A stretch of DNA of 64,000 nucleotides, taken from Tricholoma matsutake. Taxonomy: Eukaryota; Basidiomycota; Agaricomycetes; Agaricales; Tricholomataceae. The DNA lies in assembly GCA_026075535.2 (NCBI GenBank), contig AP026548.1:1054001-1118000 (forward strand), in the 5' to 3' direction. The notes under the pieces were generated by a model that did not search any database, was not told where the DNA came from, and saw only the letters and a program-made list of their open reading frames with translations. Positions 36,351-47,285 of the stretch are shown here, piece by piece (position 1 is the stretch's first letter; each line of letters begins with the position of its first letter). Position numbers and translations under genes: made by a program.

Positions 36351-36800
36351 AAAGAGCAAGACTGCACCAGGAACAACAATGACAGCAGCAGCACATGACG
36401 ACAAAGACCATGATGAAGACAAAGAGCATGGTGAAGATGAAGACCAGGACCAGGACCAGGAGGAGGATGGCGACAGTGACAATGACAACGACAACAAAGA
36501 TCACCAAGACCAGGACCAAGGGTGGCGACAACAGTGACGACAACAGGGAGCCCCAAGACCAGGAACAAGGAAGGTGACAATGAGGAAACAAGAGGACGAG
36601 GGCAAGATGAGGGTGACAACAGGGAGACACAGTACCGTAGGGAGTGGGCAGGACAATGGGAACCACACAACAACAGCCACGCGGGACGAAGGGGCCATGG
36701 CAGCAACCCGAGCAACAGACAAAGGCCAGGACCAAGAATGGCAGCAGCAGTGGACGACAATGAGCATTAGGACCAGGACAACGATGATGACAATGGGGGA
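36351..36800. repeat. Purine-rich low-complexity tract (GACNAC/AGGACC)
   Basis: About 450 bp built mostly of GACAA, GATGA and AGGACCAGG words. It generates artificial Thr/Met/Arg or hydrophobic Val/Leu frames on opposite strands. No real gene is supported here. Confidence 0.7.
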
Positions 36801-37147
36801 TGACAGACAGCTGCCCCGGTGGTAATTTAGATCATATGCTGCTGTTGGGGCCTAGACTCATGATCTATGTAGCTGTATTAGGTACTAGTAGCACCAACGG
36901 GACATATGAATCATGATAGGGCACTGCAGAGCTACAGTGGCCAAATTTCATACATTTTCACAGAATATATTTTTGGATGCCAACATATTGATTCTCGTCG
37001 AGTCAGTCCAAAATGCAAAATGCAAAATGTATGTCTGCCCAACTTTGAACTACACTAATAATTACACCTCATCTACTGACTCACTTTCCACACTACCATG
37101 AGCAGCCAAGCTATAGCCAGATATTAGAATTGTTTGTAGCAGGGATA
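36801..37147. other. Spacer downstream of the APH-like gene
   Basis: No gene or element end recognised. Confidence 0.3.
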
Positions 37148-38153
37148 TCAGTTGGAGATGCACCTTTCCTCTAAATCAAGTTTTTCATTGAGCCATGCCA
37201 TGTAATCGAAGGGAAATGGTCCCCTCCGGCCAGTGGGCCATTTGTGATCGTTGTATTTTTCCAACCAAATTTCAGTGTTGCCAGCATACTCATTGCAACA
37301 GGCATAAAAGAGTGCTCTTAGCTCAATGCCCTGGAGGTGGTGGCAGAAGAGCTCTTTGTCCAACTTGGCTAACTTCAGGCAGAAATGAGTGCAAACCAAG
37401 GCGTTGGTGGGGGTCTCCTCGCTGTAATCTCCATGTGCACTTTGGTCATCAGTCATCAGGAAGCGCTCTGAATCGTCGTTGAACCACCCTGCAGCAACAG
37501 CAGAAAGCCAAGCTGGATGGAAGCTGGCCATCTCCCAGTCAATGATGCCAGTGATCGCCCCCGTACCAGGGTCAATCAAGATATTACCCTCACTCAGATC
37601 ACCATGGGTGAAATGAAAAGGCTCTGGGAAGAGGGGGGATACCTCAGATTGTTGATAAAGTGACGCTATGACATTGTAGACTTCAAGCATCTTTGCAAGG
37701 GCCCATCAATCTAGCTTATTATCTGCTCAAGTTGGAGGATAACCCAGAAAGGTGAACACCGCCAAAAATTGACATTCAGAGTTGAAAGGGCCACAAAGTT
37801 GGGGGGGAATCTGATGTGGATAGCTAAGGAAGATCAGGTTGTTGACTGGACCAATGGAAAATCCCTCATGTATGATGGCAGGGACATTCACACTGCCAAG
37901 ATGTGACAAGGTACTCGCAGCATAGATAGGATGAGATAGAGCACGAGGGAAAATGCTCTCCTTTTTTAGGCAGCTAATAGAATGCTTTCTTCACATACAG
38001 GAAATACTGCCACATTGAGATGCTTTGATTTTGAACAGGGATGACATGACAAGTGCTAAGTCTGTTCTGACATGGATCTTCTGAAGGTAGGTCAGGTTTT
38101 CAAAACAATCACCAAGTGGGCATCCTGGCATATATTGCATGAGAATCCACTCA
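37148..38153 (-). pseudogene. APH-family phosphotransferase, C-terminal part
   Basis: Fungal aminoglycoside-phosphotransferase/choline-kinase-like fold, transferring phosphate from ATP to a small molecule; the substrate is unknown. From 38153 leftward: WILMQYMPGCPLGDCFENLT, MSSLFKIKASQCGSIS, then after a probable intron SVNVPAIIHEGFSIGPVN, the Brenner loop HGDLSEGN (about 37585-37606), and the metal-binding IIDWEM (Asp near 37540). Two in-frame TGA codons, at 37727-37729 and 37706-37708, stand where Arg suits the family. The N-lobe lies 7.5 kb away at 45660-46043, separated by a CACTA transposon. Confidence 0.85.
38151..38153. repeat. Target site duplication TCA, left of CACTA element
   Basis: TCA is repeated at 45660-45662. 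A 3-bp duplication is the rule for CACTA/EnSpm transposons. Confidence 0.8.
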
Positions 38154-38405
38154 CACTGGAGGCATGTTCCAGCTCATGTCAAAATGACATGAGTTCAGTT
38201 CATGTCTTTGGCACGTCTCCGGAAGTTGATCTGTATGTCATACATAGTGATTAGTCAGTAATTGATCTCATGGAAAATGTGCCTCGTAGTCTCCTTCCTT
38301 TCTGGTATTGTATTATTATTATTATTTAATTCTCTGATCAGTAGTGAGTCAGAACTTGTTCACACGTTGATTGTCTGATAACCACAACATCATTGGATTC
38401 TCTCC

Positions 38406-41400
38406 ATGCCTTGTAAAGTTGTCTGCACTTGTAGTGTCTGTTTCTGCTTAACCTATTTGGACTCACATGGCCAAAATGTGCCTGGCCACCTTGTCAGTTC
38501 ACAGATATGAAGAAAGCATGAAACTCAAGATCAACATGATTCCCAGGATGATCCATACTCACTTCCAGCAAGGTCCACCATCATTGATGTTGAGCCACAC
38601 CCTCAAGCTACTCAATGCATAGATCTTACACAAGGTATGTGAACACTGTTTTTACAGTTACTGAATTACAATTTAAGCTTCAAACTATAGTTGTTATGCC
38701 TGTCATTGATCTATGCTGTCTCATTGTTGCTTGGCTCTCTCTTCAGTCTGGAATCAGTAGAGATACTGCCAATATTCTCTTGCGCCTGTTCAAGTTTATC
38801 ATCCTCACTGCTCTGAGGCTCATTAAACTTGCGCTTGCTGCTGCTGACATCGAGACTGCAGAACTCACAGAATTCAAGATGCCACTGGATATATGGACAG
38901 TATATTCCTGATGTCAGCTCGATCCTACTATAGTCTGGGTCACTTGTTGCCCAAAGTGCTTCAAGCAATATCCTAATGGTGGTCCATCACAATGTAACTG
39001 GCATCGCTCTCCAAAGTCCAGGCCTTGTAACACTGATCTATACACACAACATGTGACTTCAAGTGGCTTGCAGAGGATCCCTGAATGCCTCTACACTACT
39101 AAGTCATTGGAGTCATGGCTCATATTTTTACTCTCTCATTCTCAAATTGAGGACCATTTGCATCAGACTTTTGCAAAGTCTCAAGGGGCATTCAATCCTG
39201 GATGGATGCACAATATATATGACAGCCCTGCCTGGAGTTCACTGTGCCCTTTTCTTCAATCACCTTACCACCTTGTTTTTGCACTATATATTGACTGGTT
39301 TAATCCTTTGACCAATAAAATTGCAGGTATGTCTGTCAATTTTGGGGTGTGGATGGAAATTAACAAATCTTTAGGCAAAGTAGTTTCATGTGGTGCCATT
39401 ATCTTATACTGTTTGAACTTGCCCATCTCCATCAGATTCCTTCATGCAAACACGTTGACTATTGGGATGAGTCCATCTCCACATGCTCCAACCATTTGGA
39501 TGATACCACATGTTCTGGAGCCTATCAAGAACATGATTTTAGATTTAGACCTCCCAGGAAAGGTCTTACCTACATTCCACAACCCACAGGGCACTGCAGT
39601 AGCAGCATGGCTTATTCCACTGCTGGCAGATTTGCAGGCCATTTGCAAGGTGTCTGGATTTGTTTCTCATGCTGCTGGGTTATTCTGTTCCTTCTGTAAG
39701 TGTCATTATGATGACATTGAAAATCTGGATCACCATAACTGGGAACTGTGGTGTGGAACTGAAGTTCACACTCAAGCTCAAGAGTGGTACAATCTAACAA
39801 CTATCAAGGCTAAAATAGCTTTGACAAAAGAAACTGGTGTACAATGGACACCACTCCATGATCTTCCTTACTGGGATCCTGTTCAATATGTCATTCTAGG
39901 ATTCATGCACAATTTTCTTGAAGGAATCCTCCAGTATCATCTTCGAGTTCTGTGGGGCATTGGGCAAACTAAGGCTGCAATCAAATTGTTGGAAAGCCTT
40001 CAACTTGATGATGATACTGATGATGTGGAGACCTCATCCAATTACTCTGAAGATGACTCAGATCATGCAAGTCAACACAGCAGCACTTCAGATCTTGTAG
40101 AGCATTTGCACAATATGGATGTTGACAACACAAACATTACCCTGAGTCCTACCTCCAGCTCTACTCCTACTCCCAGTTCAAATGCTGTGCCTCTTCCTTC
40201 TGGTGACTACAATGAAGATGATGAAGAGCCTGTGTCTATTGGTGGTGCATTCAACTTTATGCCTGCAGAGCTAGCTATGATTTGAGCATGCATTTCAGAT
40301 GTTCAGCTTTCTACTTGGGTTCAGCAGCCTCCCACCAAGCTTGGTGAAGCCAGTCATGGAAGCTTGAAAGCTCATGAGCTCCTCATTCTATTCTCCATCA
40401 TATTTCCTCTTGTCATTCCAGCACTCTGGTGGAATGGCACTGAGGAACAACAGGAACTTTTATGGAACTTTTGTGAATTAGTCTGTGCAACAAATATCAT
40501 TGCAGGCTATTCTGTCAGCAATGCTGAAGCAGATACTTATATGGACCACTACATTAATTACCGCTCTTCTATGCAGCACCTTTTTGGTGCTGTATTTCAC
40601 TCAATGCCCAACCATCACTATGCTATGCACAATGGGGCACTACTTAAATTCTGGGGCCCACTAGCTCTGCTTAGTGAATTTCCTGGAGAGAGGATGAATG
40701 GAGATTATGGGAAAATCAAAACAAACTGCCACATTCATAAGTCCTCAGTTTTTCAAATGTACCTTTATTAAGTAGTATTTTTGGAACAGAGGATATGGAG
40801 TTAACCATGCTTCGCCAGAGTGCTCATTGTGGGTGCTTAGATGCACTTCTTGGCAATGACACCTTCCAAGCCAATGCTCCTGAATTGGCTGAGATTTTAC
40901 AACCAAGTACACATCCCACTTCTCAGCCAAAACACAATCTGAATGGCCCTGAAGTTGCTGCTGCTCATGCAAGTGCAAAGCCTCTTGACCAAAGGCACTA
41001 TGACCTTCTTCTTCAATATCTAAGAGTCATTGGCCAGGACTACAATTCAGTATACACTGGTGGACCTTATGCTCTTGGTACCCTCCTGCTCCCTCCCACT
41101 GCTCAACAGCCTCGCAAAGTGGTCTTTGAGGATTGAACATACAGCCACAATAATAGCCATGTGGGAAATAGCCACATTCAGTTCTATATCCCAACACATG
41201 GAGCTGCCATCGAGACTGGATATATTGAGGAAATTTGGGAGCTTCCTCTTGAAGGTCTCTGGCAAACATTTTTCTTTGTTCATCACATCGTCCACTCTCT
41301 CCAGCTCAGCAGAAAAAAACTCCATACACAGTTGAGCCTTGCTCAAGGCTGCAATCAAAGGCTGTCAGCTGTGAGCTATCAAACACTGTGTACATTCTTG

Positions 41401-41463
41401 AACCACAGCATATCATTTGCCACCTTGCTACATATACAATCCCTGTTGGCACATATGGGTTGA
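38406..41463 (+). pseudogene. tnp2: Tnp2-type CACTA transposase
   Basis: Starts MPCKVVCTCSVCFCLTYLDS, a cysteine-rich N-terminus. A second Cys/His cluster CCPKCFKQYPNGGPSQCNWH lies at about 38940-38990. The core (39053-40285) has LYIDWFNPLTNKIAG, FCSFCKCHYDDIENLD and LHDLPYWDPVQYVILGFMHN, hallmarks of fungal Tnp2 (DDE family). An acidic Ser-rich linker follows, then LGEASHGSLKAHELLILFS and WGPLALLSEFPGERMNG (40364-40771), and the C-terminal part 40795-41463 (IETGYIEEIWELPLEGLW). TGA at 38508-38510 and 40283-40285 replace expected Arg codons, so this copy is probably inactive. Introns near 38638 and 40745 are likely. Confidence 0.88.
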
Positions 41464-43855
41464 AGGAGGAGATTATGGTCATTAATTGGTCGCTCAATTG
41501 TAAACGTAGATAGGAAACATGAATAAATTATACAAGTTTAATTGAATGTTTATAGATGGTCATGACTCATGAATCTAGCGTGAATTGCTGCCCAGCTCAA
41601 TAACTGTTGGGTCCCACAGTGGCAGCATCACTACCCAACAAAAACAAAAGGTCAGTAACCGACATACAAGCATGAGAAGTTGAGAATCAGCATACAAGAG
41701 GAATGGAAATGATGGCTGAACAAGATCCTATACCGTCGTTCATTCTTCCTCTCCGCCACCATATCATCCGTAGTGCCCCCTTCGCGGACCCATCACTGCC
41801 AACAATTCTCCTCAGACCTTGACTCAGGCATAACAGAAAACATCGATGAAGCACGGCTTGAAGGGGGAGCCACCACCTCAAGTGTTTGCAACTTGTTCTG
41901 AATGGCATGTGTGCTCAGCATATCAGCTTCCCGCTCAACCCAGGGAAGAGAGGGGAAGCGTAGACATACCAGGCACCAAGCCCACTCCCACTTGCAGAGA
42001 ACAAACACCAACAGACGTTCGTTTGTAAGTCAGTGGGTAAATAAGGATCCACTAGTGTCATGTCGATGCACATGGGTTGTTGAGAATATCGAGAAAAGGA
42101 AAAAGAACCTATGGGGCATCGAGATACAATGTCCCCAAGCTAATTTATCAATGACATATGGATTACAAGCACCACCCTCAATAGTCAATAAAAATGACTT
42201 ACCTGCTACCTACGGACACAGAAAACGAGACTTCATATGATGCCCCTAACATATCAAGAAATGAACAGTTTCCTCATTTGAGACTCGCATGAACCATACA
42301 CATGGTGCATCAAGATGATGCACCCCTGCATAGAAGAAGACGAGGAACTGCGGGTGTAAATGGAAATGGCAAGGACAAACATGTATGAACATTCGTCCCA
42401 GAAGATCCACTAGTGCATAGACACACTAGTGATGAACCCACCCCCAATCACAAAAAACAAACATCAATTGATGTTTGTGCATGATGCAATGGGCATCGAG
42501 AAGCTCACTAATGCCTTAGCGACCACATTCGCTGGTGCCACTGCAGGAGGTTTGAGGATATGGCCACCTTGTGGCCATATGTTGGAGGACGACATGCTTG
42601 GAAGCACATTGGATTGTCAATTACAGGTAAGCAGCTCACCTGCGTGTATGAGGATAGTGCCATTTGCTGATGACTTTATTTCTAGAACAATCTTGTTTGT
42701 CATTCTGGAAAAGCCTGGATGCTAGCCAGGCAATTCTTTGCAGAATCACTGGTGGATCGACATTATGGCCATCTGGGGCCCATAGGAGGATTTGCTATGC
42801 ACTCAGGAAGGTGTAGTTTGTTGGAAATGAGGTGAGTTCCTCATTGGAAAAGCAGGGGATGGCGCCATGTGTGCCACTCATTGATTGCTGACAAGTTTCA
42901 TTCCAGAACCATGTGGTGTGTCATTCTGGCAAGGCCCAGTGTCATCAAGATGACAGTGGCACAACTCCTCCAGGAGTTGGGGTTGGAAGGAGAACACGAC
43001 TGCTGGGGGTCTGTGTGGGGTGTCGATGTGCAGTCTTGAGTGCGTGGTTCATTGGGAACAAGGTGAGTCCCTCATTTGAGCTATGGAGGGAGGTGCTGGA
43101 TGCACCACCCATCATTTGTTGATGGCCTCCATTACAGAACAATGCCCTTCATTGTTCTGGCATGGTATGTCATCATCAAGACAGCAGTGACATGACTCCT
43201 CGGAGGGTTGCAGGCAGGTGGAGTACATGGCTGCTTGGGGGTCATACGGGATAGCAGGTACACAGTCCATTTGAGCTGCAGGGGGTGCCATGGACACCAC
43301 TTGTCATTTACTGACGTTTACTATTGCAGAACAGGTTTTATTTTTCTTCACATCTGGTACTCGACGCGACATCCATCGTCCAGCACCCATCCCAGCCTTG
43401 CGAGCCACTTCTCATAGGGTGGATCACAGGTGCTACAATGACGGGGATGGTGCCACAAACACCCAGGACACCAGGATGACACTGGATGATCAGCACCCAC
43501 CCCCAGCCCTGTGAGCAGCTGCTTGTAGAGTGGATTGTGGGTGCTATGATGGACACCCAGGATGCCACAACTGGGTGTTGCCAACCTATGCGAGCAATCC
43601 CCCCACCTCCTAACCCTCAGCCCCCATATGTAGCCCCTGTGACAAGCAAAAGCTAACGAGAAGGAGGAGAAGGTCTCATAGCAATCTAGAACACCCGAAC
43701 AACACATACTTACAATGTTCATAAAGCATAGTCATATTCATATGAAATCATAGCTACTACAGTGCATATGCTAGTAACTAAGATGGTTCATGGTGCATAC
43801 AGAAGAGGCCATGGATAGACGAAGACATGATGAGACATGATGGGCCCCAGGCCAT
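41464..43855. repeat. CACTA spacer with many short hairpins
   Basis: Between the two CACTA genes lie several strong inverted repeats: 42304-42324 (GGTGCATC/GATGCACC), 42458-42477 (perfect 20-bp palindrome), and 42558-42580 (ATATGGCCAC/GTGGCCATAT, 3-nt loop). A degenerate 200-240 bp unit recurs three or four times at 42670-43340, each with ACAGAACAA or CCAGAACCA followed by CATTCTGGCAAG-like words. Two 55-bp hairpins start CAGCACCCA and end GGGTGCT or AGGTGCT (43380 and 43493). No coding sequence is supported. Confidence 0.55.
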
Positions 43856-45359
43856 TTAATCTTCTATCTGCTCCTGCTCACCCTGCCCCTCCTGCTCATT
43901 CTGATCATCCTCATCATCATCCTCATCCTCCTCATCATCATTGTCACCATCTTCAAGTTCAAGGGCTTCCATTTCTGTGGTCATCAGAATGTTATACAAA
44001 GCCCAAACACTGTTTCCATACTTCTTCATGAACGCACGCTGGGGCATGTTCTTCCAATCAGGATCAGTGTCAGTTGGATGACAATCACTCTTCAAAGGAA
44101 GCACAACTGGGGCCATGGCAAAGAGTGCACAATTCCTAAGCAACATTGCATTGAAGAAAGCTGGATCAAACCAATCCAAAGGACAATCCTCAGGAACACG
44201 AGTGGAAATTCAGCTCTCCAGGTTCTCAGGATGTGGGATGCAAGGCTCCTCGTGCTTCCTGCTCCCACAGAAAAGAGGGCTCCCTGCTTTGCGGCTATTG
44301 TTGATGTGGCACAGAAACTTGGTGACATGGGGATTGCGCACTTTCTTCCTCATAATGAAGAAACCACCATCAGGGTTCCTCTCATCATCAGATGTGCACT
44401 CATATGACCCAGCTAGAAGCCTGATACGCTGGTTCCAGCCATGCTCTTTGAGATAGGTGCAGTGTTTGAGAGTAAGCTGGAGTGAAGTTTAGCAATTCAA
44501 GTTTGAAAGATAAAAATAGAATCATACCAATCGGCGGTTCTTGTATGCCTTGTTCTCCTTGACACCTCGACAAACACTGCCCTTCTCCTTTGCCTCCTTC
44601 CCAGCAAGCTTCTTCATATAACCCCAAATGAAATTGCAATATAATTTCTCGAGGATAGGTCTATTCTGGAGGTAAGCAAGATTTGGAGCAAGATGTTGGT
44701 AAGCAAATGTAATAGCTGCTTGCTCGAAAGTCCAGATAGCAATTGACTCAAGGGCTCCATTATACAATGAAGTGTGTGTGCCACCAAGAAGATCAGGACA
44801 CCATGCTGGTAGACCAAATGAGTGAACCTTCAAAAAGATTGATCGAAGATGATGCTCTGGGATGCAGGCAATATTGAGGGCAATATTAGAATCTGGCACC
44901 AGATTGCATCATCTGCAAAGTTCTGTGATTGAATCAAGTGCTGCTGTATCCACTGCTTGAAACCGAGCATTATGGGTATTGCCTTTGAGTAATGCATTTA
45001 TTTCCCCAGCAGAAGTAAATCATTGGGAAAAGATATTCAAGGTATGATTATTGGGGGCCTCAGGAACTGATGTGTTGGTTACAGCACCCATGAGGACACA
45101 AAGGTGGGTCTTGAGGGCAAGCTGGGTTGTGCCATCTCAGAGCTCAGGATAAAATTCGAATAGTCAAAGAAACACGCACTTTAAGTTGGCTGGCATCATC
45201 AGGTATATCTGTCTTTTTCAGATGATGACTATCTTCTTTTCCACTCCTCTCCCCTTCCCCAGGAACAAAGGCCTTTTGACGCAGATGCTTTGAGGTTGAT
45301 GATTTGGATGCCTGGGGTCTTTTATGTATGGAAGACTTTGATGGGGGGGACGGTGGCAT
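43856..45359 (-). pseudogene. CACTA accessory gene (function unknown)
   Basis: Minus strand. A likely start at 45359 gives a Ser/Pro/Lys-rich N-terminus (MPPSPPSKSSIHKRPQASKS). Then come 44522-44899 (HTSLYNGALESIAIWTFEQ, FIWGYMKKLAGKEAKEKGS, KENKAYKNRRL), a region 44180-44500 readable as KVRNPHVTKFLCHINNS-like sequence, and 43856-44179 (MDWFDPAFFNAMLLRNCALF...) ending in a run of Asp/Glu/Gln. Fungal CACTA elements often carry a second gene of this kind, possibly a DNA-binding partner of the transposase; that role is inference. Frame changes between pieces indicate introns or decay. Confidence 0.5.
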
Positions 45360-45659
45360 GGCTTTGGATAGTACAGAGAATTTAATGACAAGAATGTGAG
45401 GAAGATATGTCGATGGAAGAAGACAAAGAGCAAATGTCATGCATGAGGCAGGCTTCACATACGGTCACCTGACTAAATGAGTCTTGACGCGACGGAACTG
45501 AGAATCACCTGATGAGGCATATTTAGCTCTTAATTTCTTTTTGAATTAAATAATAATAATATAATACAAAAAAGGAAGGAGACTATGAGGCACATTTTCC
45601 GCGAGATCAATTACTGACACATGACATACAGATCAACTTCCAGAGACATGCCTCTGGTG

Positions 45660-46043
45660 TCAGCTCCTACTGGATTGTGCAGCATGCTACAATAGAGGTA
45701 GACCTGTGGGACTGGTATGCGGGTGCAAGCTAAGTGAAAAATGATTCATGTGGTATCATAGTAGAACATGTCGAACAATACCTTGTACAAGTATCATCGA
45801 TGCAACCTCAGCCTCCATTTGAGCTGTTTCACGAACAGGCAGTACAACCCGTCCAACAACTTGCTGGTCATTCTCAAGCATGAACAAAAATACGCGAGCA
45901 TATGCACCGCTGCCCATAGGAGTATGGTGATGGCATGGTAAGTGAAAGTGAGCAGAAATGATGTCCTGTAGAGCCGTTAAGTTGGCGTTGGCTGCTCTCC
46001 ATAGGCTCTCGTCGGCTGATAAGTTGTGAGAATGACTTATCAT
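45660..46043 (-). pseudogene. APH-family phosphotransferase, N-terminal part
   Basis: Exon 1 (46043-45782) starts MISHSHNLSADESLWRAANA and contains the nucleotide-binding loop GSGAYARVFLF and VVGRVVLP (Arg where many relatives have the ATP-contacting Lys/Arg), then EAEVASMILVQ. A 52-nt intron (45781-45730) follows in phase 1. Exon 2 (45729-45660) reads TRIPVPQVYLYCS...NPVGA and stops at the CACTA insertion. The continuation is at 38153 and below. The joined gene lies in fungal APH size range. Confidence 0.87.
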
Positions 46044-46903
46044 GATGTCGTTCGAGAAAAGGTGATTTGATTACAAATTGATAATCAATTAGGAGTTTGA
46101 ATTTCCAACGGCGGCATTCCTCGAAGTAAGTCAACTGGATTCTGAAGAGTAGACTACAAGTACGTAGGGTTTTTATACTGTAGTAGGACTCAGTCATTAT
46201 AAATAGAAGTCCGTCGGGTAAATCAAACAGGGGTGAAGGCAGTAGCATAGTCGAAGAAAATAAGGAGAGTGATGAATAAATATTAAACATGGAAACTCCA
46301 TCGGCTACGGCAGCAGGTTACCGTAGGTTGCATTCATCACAGTATCCCTACTGCGCTACTATTCCACTTTAAGAATCTATCAAGCATAGCAGAATGGGCT
46401 GCTCACCATTATCACACTGCTCAAGTCTCTCTATTGTCTGTGTTTTGCCGTCCTTATCTGTTGTAGTAAAAGCCTTCCTCACCTGTCTCTCACACCTCTT
46501 CCCCATAAATTACATCGATGGTTGTGCTGTGAGAGAAGAATGTGTTAGTGCAAAAAAAGTAGCGATAGACAACAATGCCCGACCTGGGATAGGTTACTAG
46601 GTAGGGTAAGATTAAGAGAACATTTTTCGAGGAAATCGGGGCTGCATTGTGGTAAGGATGGAGGAGTGCGGCAAGGTCCGGAGGAAGAGACGGTCGGCAT
46701 TTGTGAAGGAGATTTCATGCGAAGAAATAGACGGGCCCAGAGGTGGTGATCCATTCAAGGCTGGGGGGCAACAAGGGCGAACGACCATTCCATTCTAGAA
46801 GAAAATCAAGGGCGAAGCTAAATGGTGAATGGCAATCGATGACCGATTTCTCATCACGTGGCGTTCAATTGTTTGATTTCTCGCACTGTAGTGCCACTCG
46901 ATC
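46044..46903. promoter_or_regulatory. Divergent intergenic region between APH-like and Crinkler genes
   Basis: The APH-like gene reads leftward from 46043 and the first CRN frame rightward from 46904, so this 860-bp stretch should hold both promoters. No convincing TATA or operator site was identified. Frames at 46394-46600 and 45874-46290 have no support. Confidence 0.4.
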
Positions 46904-47242
46904 ATGTCAACGATCATCAGCCTTAACTGTTGCGTCTTCGGCGACGATCCCTCTCGCGTATTTTCCGTAGACATTGATAAAAACAAGAAGGTCTCGGTGC
47001 TAAGGGAGGCCATCAAAGTTGCGAGGAAGCCTGCATTCGATTCCATTGCTGCCGACAGACTCGATCTATGGAACGCTAACAACATTTCAACGGACGGAGA
47101 CAAACGGGATTTCCAAACGAAACTGAACTGGATAGGGGCGAATGAGGATACATTGAGAGGCGCGAAGAAGCTCAGTTCTGTGTTTGGGAGTCTGGGAGAG
47201 GAAACACTACATGTGATCGTCAAGGCGGGTGAGCATCGCTAG
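46904..47242 (+). CDS. Crinkler (CRN) N-terminal domain, copy 1
   Basis: ATG at 46904 opens MSTIISLNCCVFGDDPSRVF, followed by SVDIDKNKKVSVLREAIK, RKPAFDSIAADRLDLW and LSSVFGSLGEETLHVIVK. This is the ubiquitin-like N-terminal module of Crinkler/CRN proteins, known as secreted effectors in oomycetes and found in many fungi. The frame ends at 47242, or leaves by a GTGAGC donor at 47229. Splicing to 47286 (57-nt intron, matching phase 1) would join it in frame to copy 2. So copies 1 and 2 may be one gene with a duplicated CRN domain, which is inference. Confidence 0.75.
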   Translation: MSTIISLNCCVFGDDPSRVFSVDIDKNKKVSVLREAIKVARKPAFDSIAADRLDLWNANNISTDGDKRDFQTKLNWIGANEDTLRGAKKLSSVFGSLGEETLHVIVKAGEHR

Positions 47243-47285
47243 TTCCGTTTGTTTTATATGTTACTTAACACAGGATTTTGGTAAG

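Larger units (their letters stand above)
38154..45659 (+). mobile_element. CACTA (EnSpm) DNA transposon, 7506 bp
   Basis: The left end reads CACTGGAGGCATGT and the right end, on the minus strand, CACCAGAGGCATGT. The element is flanked by a TCA duplication. Subterminal sequence is also inverted: GGAAGTTGATCTGTATGTCA at about 38221 recurs on the minus strand at about 45641-45622, and similarity runs for roughly 110 bp. It carries Tnp2 transposase (+) and an accessory gene (-), facing each other across a hairpin-rich spacer. It lies within an APH-like gene: with one TCA removed, the host frame reads NPVGAEWILMQYMPG across the site. Confidence 0.92.

Noticed and set aside
36181..36760. Hydrophobic, apparently multi-membrane proteins on the minus strand
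   Set aside because: Three overlapping frames come from the same GAC/ATG purine-rich low-complexity tract; composition, not a gene, explains the hydrophobicity.
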